A stretch of DNA of 64,000 nt from Pseudoxanthomonas sp. SL93. Lineage in GTDB: Bacteria > Pseudomonadota > Gammaproteobacteria > Xanthomonadales > Xanthomonadaceae. The stretch is from contig NZ_CP113065.1 of assembly GCF_026625825.1 (NCBI RefSeq), positions 3,277,501 through 3,341,500 on the forward strand. The letters are read 5' to 3'. Below are positions 10,799 to 18,080 of this stretch, in pieces. Every line of letters begins with the position of its first letter. Positions within the stretch are counted from its first letter, which is position 1. Under the pieces are notes generated by a model. It was not told the origin of the DNA. It did not search any database and was given only the letters and a program-made list of their open reading frames with translations. Position numbers and translations under genes: made by a program.

Positions 10799-12981
10799 CA
10801 GTACAGGTCCATCGGATCGATATCGAGCGACCAGCGCGTGCGCCGCGCTTCGGGCAATGCGTGGATGTCGGGCAAGGCCGCGTCCAGCAGGCGATGCAGT
10901 GGCCGGCGCTCCGGCGACGACAGCAGCAGCTGCACGCGATGCAGGCCGGCGCGGCGCGGCATCGGCGCGGGCAGCGGGCCGTGCATCTCCAGCGAGGCAT
11001 CGTGCTTGCGCAGCGCCTGCTTGGCCGCCTGCAGGAACTGGTGCGCCGCGTCCACGTGCTGGGCTTCGGCGCGCATCAGCGCCAGGTGCGCGAACGGCGG
11101 GAAGCCGGCGGCTTCCCGCTGCTCCAGTTCGGTTTCGGCGAAGGCGTGGTAGCCACCGTTGATGAGGGTGTTGAGCAGCGGATGGTCGGGGTGGTGCGTC
11201 TGCAGCCAGACCTGTCCGCGCTTGCCGGCGCGGCCCGCGCGGCCCGCGACCTGGATCAGCTGCTGCGCGAGCTTCTCGCCCGCGCGGAAGTCGGTCGAGA
11301 ACAGGCCTTCGTCCACGCCCACCACTGCCACCATCGTCAGGTGCGGAAGGTCGTGCCCCTTGGCCAGGATCTGCGTGCCCACCAGGATGCCGGGGGCTTC
11401 ACCGAGCTGCGCCAGTTGCTTGGCCAGGCCGTCGCGGCGTTGCGTGGTGCCGCGGTCCACGCGCAGCACGGGCACGTCGCCGAAGCGTTCGGCCAGCATT
11501 TCCTCCAGCCGTTCGGTGCCGATGCCCTGGGGTTGCAACGCCAGGCCGCCACAGTCGGGGCACGCGGGCGGTGCGGGTTGGCGCGCGCCGCAGTGGTGGC
11601 ATTGCAGGCGGCGTCCCGCGCCATGCACGGTCATCGGGGTATCGCAGCGCTTGCAGCGCGCGCTCCAGCCGCAGTCGTGGCACAGCAGCACCGGCGCGTA
11701 CCCGCGACGGTTCTTGAACACCAGCACCTGTCCGCCCGCATCCAGCGCGGCGCGGATCGCCTGCAGCGTGTCCGGCAGCAGGCCGGCATCCTGGTGCCGC
11801 TTGCGCATGTCCAGCACCCGCACGCCGGGCGGCTGTGCTTCGCCGGCGCGGCGCGACAGCCGCAGGTGCGCATAGCGTCCGCTGCGCGCGTTGTGCAGCG
11901 TTTCCAGCGACGGGGTGGCGCTGCCCAGCACCACCGGCACGTCCAGCGCCTTGGCGCGCACCAGGGCGAAGTCGCGGGCGTGGTAGCGGATGCCGTCCTG
12001 CTGCTTGTAGCTGCCGTCGTGTTCCTCATCCACGATCAACAGGCCGGCCTGCGGCAGCGGCGAGAAGATCGCCGAGCGGGTGCCGACGATGACCCGCGCT
12101 TCCCCGCGCAGGCAGGCGGCCCAGGTGCGTGCGCGTTCGTTGTCGTTGAGCCCCGAATGCAGCGCGTGCACCGGAATGCCCAGGCGCTCGCGGAAACGCG
12201 CCAGCGTCTGCGGGGTGAGCCCGATCTCGGGCACCAGCACCAGCGCCTGCCTGCCGCGTGCCAGGCAGGCGGCGATGGCCTGCAGGTAGACCTCGGTCTT
12301 GCCGCTGCCGGTGACGCCGTCCAGCAGCAGGGCGCCAAAGCCCTGGGTGGACGTGATGGCATCGGCCGCCACCTGCTGCTCGGCATTCAGCGCGGGACCC
12401 GCGCGCGGCGCGGGCACGGGCGGGTTGGCCGGCACGGCGTGCCGTTCGGCCAGGTCGCGTTTTGCCAGTGCGCGTGCCGCGGTGCGCCAGTCGTCCATGC
12501 GCAGGTCGAGTGCATCCTCGCCCAGGGCTTCGGCTTCCAGCAGGTCGGCCAGCCGGCGGGGGCGGCTGCCGGTGCGCAGGCGCTCGCGCTGCACGACACC
12601 CTCGGCGGTCAGCCGCCAGGCCCAGGCATGGGTCTCCGGGAGGGGCTCGCCCAGACGCAGTGGGGTCGGCAGCGCGGTGGCGACCACCTCGCCCAGGGGC
12701 GCGTGGGTGTAACGGGCCAGCCAGCGCAGGGAGTCGAGCAGTTCGCCGGCCAGCAGGGGCGCGGGGTCGAGCAGGGCCAGCGCCTGGCGCAGCTCGGGGC
12801 CCTCGGCGGTGGCGGCGCCCACGCCGGCCACCAGCCCGGTCAGCTCGCGGTTGCCGAACGGCACCTGCACCCGCCGGCCGACGTCCTGGCCGGAGACGGC
12901 ATGGCCGTCCGGGGGCAGGTAGTCGAAGGTGCGGGGCAGCGGTACCGGCAGGGCGACGTGCAGGACGGAAGGGGTGGGCAT
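10798..12981 (-). CDS. priA: Primosomal protein N' (replication restart helicase PriA)
   Basis: 3'-to-5' superfamily 2 helicase that recognises stalled forks and reloads the replisome. 727 aa. N-terminal 3'BD (VALPVPLPRTFDY), Walker A GVTGSGKTE (residues 222-230), DEEH box (318-321), and the zinc-binding insertion with eight Cys (CHDCGWSARCKRCDTP, CHHCG, CPDCGG) are all intact. The helicase C-terminal block GTQILAKGHD and QVAGRAGR follow. Start ATG 12981 is chosen by family N-terminus; in-frame ATGs at 13023 and 13035 would add unconserved residues, and no clear Shine-Dalgarno decides it. The stop overlaps the next gene. Two DnaA-box sequences lie about 120 nt upstream. Confidence 0.96.
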   Translation of the reverse strand: MPTPSVLHVALPVPLPRTFDYLPPDGHAVSGQDVGRRVQVPFGNRELTGLVAGVGAATAEGPELRQALALLDPAPLLAGELLDSLRWLARYTHAPLGEVVATALPTPLRLGEPLPETHAWAWRLTAEGVVQRERLRTGSRPRRLADLLEAEALGEDALDLRMDDWRTAARALAKRDLAERHAVPANPPVPAPRAGPALNAEQQVAADAITSTQGFGALLLDGVTGSGKTEVYLQAIAACLARGRQALVLVPEIGLTPQTLARFRERLGIPVHALHSGLNDNERARTWAACLRGEARVIVGTRSAIFSPLPQAGLLIVDEEHDGSYKQQDGIRYHARDFALVRAKALDVPVVLGSATPSLETLHNARSGRYAHLRLSRRAGEAQPPGVRVLDMRKRHQDAGLLPDTLQAIRAALDAGGQVLVFKNRRGYAPVLLCHDCGWSARCKRCDTPMTVHGAGRRLQCHHCGARQPAPPACPDCGGLALQPQGIGTERLEEMLAERFGDVPVLRVDRGTTQRRDGLAKQLAQLGEAPGILVGTQILAKGHDLPHLTMVAVVGVDEGLFSTDFRAGEKLAQQLIQVAGRAGRAGKRGQVWLQTHHPDHPLLNTLINGGYHAFAETELEQREAAGFPPFAHLALMRAEAQHVDAAHQFLQAAKQALRKHDASLEMHGPLPAPMPRRAGLHRVQLLLSSPERRPLHRLLDAALPDIHALPEARRTRWSLDIDPMDLY

Positions 12982-13098
12982 CGCGCGCAGTTTATCGGGC
13001 CTGCCGGGTCCCGGTGAGGGCATGTGCAGTTGCACCCACTAGCTGCCAATAAATTGACGAAGATCACGCAAGTGCCGGCCAGCTAAGGGGATTCCGGT

Positions 13099-13121
13099 TT
13101 ATCCACACAATCTGTGGATAA
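13099..13121. promoter_or_regulatory. Inverted pair of perfect DnaA boxes upstream of priA
   Basis: TTATCCACA at 13099-13107 and its exact reverse complement TGTGGATAA at 13113-13121, separated by 5 nt (CAATC). Both equal the strongest consensus DnaA box. They lie in the 415-bp gap between divergent priA and the gene at 13397. The rest of the gap holds an inverted repeat TTGGCG-N7-CGCCAA (13183-13201) beside an AT-richer stretch up to about 13230, and otherwise nothing recognised. Binding by DnaA is inferred from sequence alone; the 23-bp palindrome could instead serve another factor or form a hairpin. Confidence 0.6.
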
Positions 13122-13396
13122 ATCTGTGCATGGCGGCTTTGCTTCACGCCGTGAAGAGCCAGTTGCAAGCGTGCGCGCCGGGTTGGCGAAAAAAACGCCA
13201 AACAGATATTTCCCTTTAGAATCATCAAGTTGGGCGTGAAACCGGTTTGCAACAAAGCGCCTGCACCTGTCCCCGGGTCACAAGGTGACAGTGAAGTGAC
13301 GGCTGTGCACAACGCATTTCCCGGAAACCCTTGTGCCGCCGAAGAGAGCAGATTCCGGACGGCTGTCAAGCGTTCGTTGGAGGGGCCCGGCTGGCT

Positions 13397-14401
13397 ATGA
13401 TCCGGGGGTCCGCCACCGGTTCCATGATGACGTCCTCGCCCGCTTCCACCCCCCCGCCGCCGGCCGCCCTCTCCGCCTTCCTGCGGGGGTGCGAGCGGCG
13501 TGGCGCCGTCTTTGCCGAGTTGCAGGCCGGGGACCCGGAGCGCGGTGACGTGGCGCTGGCCGCCACCCTGAGGGCCTTCCGTGCCCACGCCGCGGCACTG
13601 CCCCTGGCGGACTGGCCGCGTCGCTTCTGGGCGCTGCTGGTGGCCACCCCGCCGCTGCGGGCCGCCGCACCGGGCGCCCGCTGGCCGCCGGCGCTGCAGC
13701 CGCTGTCGCTGGCGGCACCGGCGGACCGCGCCGCGCTGCTGCTGCGGCTGGTCGCCGGCCTGCAGGAAGACGATGCGGCGGCCGTACTCGGCTGGACGAT
13801 GGAGGCCTACCAGCAGGCGCTGGCGCGCGCGTGTCCCCGCGGCGCTGCCGGCGAGCCCGACGCGGTGGCCTGGCGTGGGCTGGCCGACGCGGTACAGCAG
13901 CACCTGCGTGACCTGCCCCCCGCGCGGCTGACGCGTCTGGCGCGCCTGCGCGAAGACGCCCTGGCCGGCACCCGGATTCCCCCCTCCGCGCCGGCCCCGT
14001 TACGCGCCCCACCGCCGCAGGGGATGGAGCGCCTGCCGGCCGCGCGCCGCCGTTGGCCGTGGGTGGTGCTGGTGCTGGCCCTGGTGGCGGCCGCGCTGGC
14101 CGCGACCTGGTTCTGGCCGCCGGCGGTGCCGGGCGCGCGCTCGCCGTCCGGTGCGGCGCGTGCCGGGGAAGGCGTGCCGGAGGCCGCACCCGCACTGACG
14201 GAGCCCCTGCCTGCCGCGGAAGCCCCCGCGGCCCGCTTCGATGCCCAGGTGGCCATCACCACCCACGCCGATTTCGAACTGCTGGCCGATCCGGACGGTG
14301 AGGCCATCGCCCGCCAGGCGGATTTCCTCGCCTGGTACATCGCCCAGGCCGGCAACGATCCGGCCGTGCCGGCGCAGGAGGTCCCGCATGCGGCGCCGTG
14401 A
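13397..14401 (+). CDS. Single-TM protein with sigma-region-4-like segment
   Basis: 334 aa, rich in Ala, Pro and Arg. Residues about 105-147 (RAALLLRLVAGLQEDDAAAV, then LGWTMEAYQQALARACP) resemble the region-4 helix-turn-helix arrangement of ECF sigma factors: leucine-rich helix, short acidic turn, then a second helix ending in an R/A pattern. There is no region 2. A transmembrane helix follows at about 221-240 (WVVLVLALVAAALAATWFW), leaving an Ala/Pro-rich outer tail. It is probably a membrane-bound regulator, or a remnant of a sigma/anti-sigma system. The start is uncertain: ATG 13397 has a distant GGAGG; ATG 13424/13427 is possible. Its end overlaps the next gene by 14 nt, so they form an operon. 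Confidence 0.7.
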   Translation: MIRGSATGSMMTSSPASTPPPPAALSAFLRGCERRGAVFAELQAGDPERGDVALAATLRAFRAHAAALPLADWPRRFWALLVATPPLRAAAPGARWPPALQPLSLAAPADRAALLLRLVAGLQEDDAAAVLGWTMEAYQQALARACPRGAAGEPDAVAWRGLADAVQQHLRDLPPARLTRLARLREDALAGTRIPPSAPAPLRAPPPQGMERLPAARRRWPWVVLVLALVAAALAATWFWPPAVPGARSPSGAARAGEGVPEAAPALTEPLPAAEAPAARFDAQVAITTHADFELLADPDGEAIARQADFLAWYIAQAGNDPAVPAQEVPHAAP

Positions 14402-14972
14402 TGCCAACGCAGGGCGGCTGGCCTTGTGCCTCGCGCTGTCGGTCCTGTGGCCCGTCGCCGCCCAGCAGGGCGACCCGCAGCGGCAGTGGGACACGATGAG
14501 CGCGGAACAGCGCCAGGCATGGCAGCTACGCCAGCGCGCCTGGGATGCCCTGCCGCTGGCAGAGCGCGAAGACCGGCGCGCGCGTTATGCCGCCTGGCGC
14601 GGGCTGGACAGCGTGCAGCAGGCGCGGCTGCGCACCGCGGCCGAGGCGTTCGCTGCGTTGCCGGTGGCGGAACAGGCGGCCTTGCGCGCGCGCTTCGACA
14701 CGCTCGACGCCATGCAGCAACGCGGCTGGCGCCTGGGGCCCGCCCTCGGCGCGGACTGGCCGCGGCTGCAGCCATTGTTCGCCTTCGTCCCGCCCGACGA
14801 GCGCGTCGCGTCGCTGTCGCTGCTGCGCCAGTTGGATGCGGAACAGCGCGATGACCTGGCGGCGTTGGCGCAACGGCTGCCGCCACAGGATCGCGAGGCC
14901 TTCCGTCGCGACCTGCTGGCCGTGCCGACGGAGCAACGCGGCGCCTGGCTGCGCGCGCGACGCGCGCAGTAA
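14388..14972 (+). CDS. DUF3106 family secreted protein
   Basis: 194 aa. Signal peptide (RLALCLALSVLWPVAAQ), then the DUF3106 pattern of repeated Trp/Gln/Arg helices: QRQWDTMSAEQRQAWQLRQRAW, LPLAEREDRRARYAAWRGL, then ALPVAEQAALRARFDTL and AQRLPPQDREAFRRDLL. These short W/L...R repeats look like extracytoplasmic helical hairpins; their function is unknown. ATG 14388 has GGAGG 7 nt upstream and lies inside the end of the preceding sigma-like gene, so the two are translated from one message. The pairing suggests the secreted protein works with, or is sensed by, the membrane protein. Confidence 0.85.
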   Translation: MRRRDANAGRLALCLALSVLWPVAAQQGDPQRQWDTMSAEQRQAWQLRQRAWDALPLAEREDRRARYAAWRGLDSVQQARLRTAAEAFAALPVAEQAALRARFDTLDAMQQRGWRLGPALGADWPRLQPLFAFVPPDERVASLSLLRQLDAEQRDDLAALAQRLPPQDREAFRRDLLAVPTEQRGAWLRARRAQ

Positions 14973-14975
14973 CGG

Positions 14976-15293
14976 TCAGGCGTTGCCGAAGCGGTGCAGG
15001 ATGCGCCGGCGCGCGCGGAAGCGATCCCCGAAACGCTGCTGGGCGTCCGCGCGCATGCCGGCTGCGTGCGTGCGCAGGTAATCGTCCAGCGCCGCGCGGT
15101 CGCGCAGGTGGTACTGCACGCAGAAGACGACGCGGTCGGGGTCGGGCGCGGGGTCGTGCTGTTCGTAGAGGGAAGCACCGGTGAAGCCGGGCAGGGCCAG
15201 CATCTGCTCGACGTGCCCGCGCAGCCAGGCGACGTAGGCATCGCGGACAGCGGCTTCGACGTCGAGCGTCACTTCATAGATGACGGGCTGCAT
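14976..15293 (-). CDS. DUF4286 family small protein
   Basis: 105 aa, cytoplasmic. It matches DUF4286, a dimeric alpha/beta-barrel-like family (ferredoxin-like fold): VIYEVTLDVEAAVRDAYVAWL, HVEQMLALPGFTGASLYEQ, VVFCVQYHLRDRAALDDYL, then AGMRADAQQRFGDRF. Function is unknown; the fold is shared with ABM-type monooxygenases but catalytic residues cannot be assigned. The start at 15293 lies 2 nt after the stop of the DUF3667 gene, so it is the second gene of that leftward operon. Its stop is only 3 nt from the end of the convergent DUF3106 gene. Confidence 0.82.
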   Translation of the reverse strand: MQPVIYEVTLDVEAAVRDAYVAWLRGHVEQMLALPGFTGASLYEQHDPAPDPDRVVFCVQYHLRDRAALDDYLRTHAAGMRADAQQRFGDRFRARRRILHRFGNA

Positions 15294-15295
15294 GT

Positions 15296-16516
15296 TCAGG
15301 CATTCATGAACGTGCTGAAGACCAGGAAGACGATCGCCGACACCAGCATCATGAAGTAGAGCGTTCCCAGCAGCGTGTACTTCACCAGCGTGATGATCCA
15401 GAGCTGGCGATAGACGCGCTGTTGCATCCAGAAGAGGTACACCGGCATCCAGGCGCAGATCAGCATCTGCATCAGCGTCATCGGCAGCCGGGCCAGCGAC
15501 TGGGTCTCGGGGATCAGCGCGTTCAACGCGGACAGGATGCAGATCACCAGCACGCACAGGCAGAGATACGCGTGGCTGTACAGCGCCACCACCAGGTGTT
15601 CCAGGTATACCCGCCGCGTTTCCACGTAGAAGATCTTCAGCAGCAGCGCGAAGACCGGCACCAGCACGAACAGGGCCGACGGGATGGAACCGATCAGCAC
15701 GTTCTTGAAATGCTCGCCGTCGCTCTGCAGGCGCGGGATGTTCTTCTCGGCACGCGCGATCTTCTTGTTGAGCCAGCGATTGGCGAAGTCCGGCCACCAG
15801 CCGATGCGCACCGGGTTGTCGGTCGGGTGGAAGGGCTTGCCCTTGTGGCTGAAGAGCGAGCCGTCCACTTCGCTCGGCAACGGCTGGCCTTCGATGTACC
15901 TGTCGGGTTGCGCGAGCGCGGGATGGCCAGGCTGCAGCTCGGCGATGCGTTCCCGCGCGCGTCGCTGCGTGGCGTAGATGTTGCGCTCGATGGGCGCGCG
16001 CACGAAGCCCAGCGCGCCGGGCACGCTGGCATGCGCCGACAGCAGGTCGGCCAGGGTCTTGTCGCGCAGGCGGATGACGTCGTCGACCGTCGTCAGCGGG
16101 CGGAAATCCACGCCGCCATCGTTCGGTTCGGCCACCAGGTTCGTCTGCGCGGTGCCGTCCGCCTTGGCCGGCACGGGCGGCGGCGTCGGCAATTCGCCCA
16201 GGTGCACGGTGAACTTCGCCACGAAGAACGTCAGCACGCTGATGATCACGAACAGCCGCAGCGGCGCCACGTACGGCGCGCGGTGCCCGGCCAGGTAGGC
16301 ATTGGCCAGCCTGCCCGGCGACATCAGCGTGCGCAGCGTGCGGAAGATGCGGCCGTCCAGGTGCCAGAACGATTCGAACACCTCTTCCACCGCATGCCCG
16401 AAGCTGCGCAGCGGGTTGTGCGCGTTCTGTCCGCACTGGTGGCAGAAACCGCCCTGCAGCACGGTATGGCAGTTGTCGCACGCGCTGGCGTGCGCCGGGT
16501 CGGCAGTCGGGGTCAT
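15296..16516 (-). CDS. DUF3667 membrane protein with N-terminal zinc ribbon
   Basis: 406 aa. The N-terminus has a four-Cys ribbon (CDNCHTVLQGGFCHQCGQNA), followed by the DUF3667 block FGHAVEEVFESFWHLDGRIF..TLRTLMSPGRLANAYLAGHR and a first TM helix (LRLFVIISVLTFFVAKFTV). A long soluble loop (about residues 115-270) is followed by four hydrophobic helices in the C-terminal third, including ALFVLVPVFALLLKIFYVE. Family members are widespread in Bacteroidetes and Xanthomonadaceae, with unknown role. No strong Shine-Dalgarno. It is cotranscribed with the DUF4286 gene and faces away from the MATE exporter, with 102 bp between the starts. Confidence 0.85.
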   Translation of the reverse strand: MTPTADPAHASACDNCHTVLQGGFCHQCGQNAHNPLRSFGHAVEEVFESFWHLDGRIFRTLRTLMSPGRLANAYLAGHRAPYVAPLRLFVIISVLTFFVAKFTVHLGELPTPPPVPAKADGTAQTNLVAEPNDGGVDFRPLTTVDDVIRLRDKTLADLLSAHASVPGALGFVRAPIERNIYATQRRARERIAELQPGHPALAQPDRYIEGQPLPSEVDGSLFSHKGKPFHPTDNPVRIGWWPDFANRWLNKKIARAEKNIPRLQSDGEHFKNVLIGSIPSALFVLVPVFALLLKIFYVETRRVYLEHLVVALYSHAYLCLCVLVICILSALNALIPETQSLARLPMTLMQMLICAWMPVYLFWMQQRVYRQLWIITLVKYTLLGTLYFMMLVSAIVFLVFSTFMNA

Positions 16517-16618
16517 GTGGCGTTTGGGGTCGACGGGGTGCGAGCGGGTAAGATACCGGCCTCCCGTGACCCGGTGCCAGCGCGCAACCGCGCGACCGTA
16601 GTCCGGCGGTCTCTTTCC

Positions 16619-17995
16619 ATGTCGTCCCCTGCCCTGCTGTCCCCGCCCTTCCGCAAGGAAGTGCGCGCCACGGCCACCCTTGCATTACCCCTGGTCCTGG
16701 GCCACGTGTCCACCGGCCTCATCGGCTTCGTCGACAACGTCATCGCCGGCCACCACGGCACGCAGACGCTGGCCTCGGTGACGGTGGGCACCGCGCTGCT
16801 GTGGCTGCCGATGATGGTGCCGATCGGCACGCTGATCTCGCTGACCGCCTCGGTGTCGCAGCTCGATGGCGCCAACCGCCGCGACGAGATCGCGCCGCTG
16901 TTCCGCCAGGCGCTGTGGCTGGCCCTGGGGTTGGGACTGCTGATGTTCGCCTTCCTCAGCGCCGCGCCGCTTGCGCTGGCGTCGTTCGGCATCGCGCCGG
17001 AGATCATCCCGGGCGCGACCGCCTTCCTGCACGGCATCCGCTGGGGCGTGCCGGCGCTGACGCTGTACTTCTGCATGCGCTACCTGAGCGAAGGCATGCA
17101 CTGGACGCTGCCGACCATGCTGATCGGTTTCGGCGGGCTGTTCGTGCTCGGGCCGGTGGGCTACGTGCTGACGTTCGGCAAGCTCGGCTTCCCGGCGATG
17201 GGTGCGGGCGGGCTGGGCATCGCGTCGGCCCTCACCATGTGGCTGCAGGCAACGACCTTCGCGGTCTACCTGTGGAATACCAAGCGCTTCGCGCACCTGC
17301 AGCTGTTCGCGCATTTCGAATGGCCGCGCCGTGCGCCGATCGCCCAGCTGCTGCGCACCGGCCTGCCCATCGGCATCACCGTGCTGATGGAAGGCAGCCT
17401 GTTCATCGTCACCGCGCTGCTGATCGCGCGCCTGGGCGCGTTGCCGGCGGCGGCGCACCAGATCGCCATCAACGTCTCGGCGCTGTGCTTCATGATCCCG
17501 ATGGGCGTGGCCGAGGCCACCACCGTGCGCGTGGGCCACGCGCTGGGCTCGGGCGAACGCGACGGCATCCGCCGCGCGGCGCACGCCGGCTACGCCATCG
17601 TGCTGGCCACGCAGGCGCTGTCGGCGCTGTTCCTGCTGCTGGGCCATGACCTGGTGGTGTCGCTGTATACCGACGACCTGGCCGTGGCCGCCCTGGCCGG
17701 CACGCTGCTGCTGTACGCGGCGGCCTTCCAGTTTCCGGACGGCATCCAGGTGCTGTCGGCCGGCGCGCTGCGCGGCCTGAAGGACACCCGCGTGCCCATG
17801 TGGCTGGCGGCGGTATCGTACTGGGGCCTGGGCATGCCGCTGGGCGCCGGACTGGGGCTGGGCCTGGGCTGGGGCCCGCAGGGCATGTGGCTGGGACTGA
17901 TCCTGGGCCTGACCGCCGCCGCCGTGCTGCTGGGCTGGCGCTTCGAGCGCAGCAGCCGGCGCCCGCCCGCATCCCTGTCGCTTGAACGCGCGTAG
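16619..17995 (+). CDS. MATE family multidrug/cation antiporter (NorM-like)
   Basis: Twelve-helix exporter that extrudes drugs or cationic compounds in exchange for Na+ or H+. 458 aa. Two MatE halves are visible. The first begins ATATLALPLVLGHVSTGLIGFVDNVIAGHHG, read as LALPLVLGHVSTGLIGFVDN plus VIAGHHG. The second begins RTGLPIGITVLMEGSLFIVT and is followed by AAHQIAINVSALCFMIPMGV and ATTVRVGHALGSG. Residues match the NorM branch. The ATG at 16619 is the first in frame before the conserved N-terminus; its Shine-Dalgarno is poor. Substrate is unknown. The next gene, sppA, starts 85 nt downstream and may have its own promoter. Confidence 0.92.
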   Translation: MSSPALLSPPFRKEVRATATLALPLVLGHVSTGLIGFVDNVIAGHHGTQTLASVTVGTALLWLPMMVPIGTLISLTASVSQLDGANRRDEIAPLFRQALWLALGLGLLMFAFLSAAPLALASFGIAPEIIPGATAFLHGIRWGVPALTLYFCMRYLSEGMHWTLPTMLIGFGGLFVLGPVGYVLTFGKLGFPAMGAGGLGIASALTMWLQATTFAVYLWNTKRFAHLQLFAHFEWPRRAPIAQLLRTGLPIGITVLMEGSLFIVTALLIARLGALPAAAHQIAINVSALCFMIPMGVAEATTVRVGHALGSGERDGIRRAAHAGYAIVLATQALSALFLLLGHDLVVSLYTDDLAVAALAGTLLLYAAAFQFPDGIQVLSAGALRGLKDTRVPMWLAAVSYWGLGMPLGAGLGLGLGWGPQGMWLGLILGLTAAAVLLGWRFERSSRRPPASLSLERA

Positions 17996-18080
17996 ACCCG
18001 CTGACGGGCACGGTGACTAAAGGGGCATGAATCCCTCACGTCCGACACGGTAAAGTGCCTGCAGTTTCCCGGAGTTGCCC

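Noticed and set aside
10861..13017. Over 700-codon plus-strand frame opposite priA
   Set aside because: It is the complement of an intact, motif-complete priA; its composition (Ala, Arg, Gly, Gln, His) is typical of a GC-rich shadow.
15422..16618. In-frame upstream extension of the MATE gene through the DUF3667 region
   Set aside because: The extension is antisense to DUF3667 and lacks homology; MATE begins at 16619 by family length.
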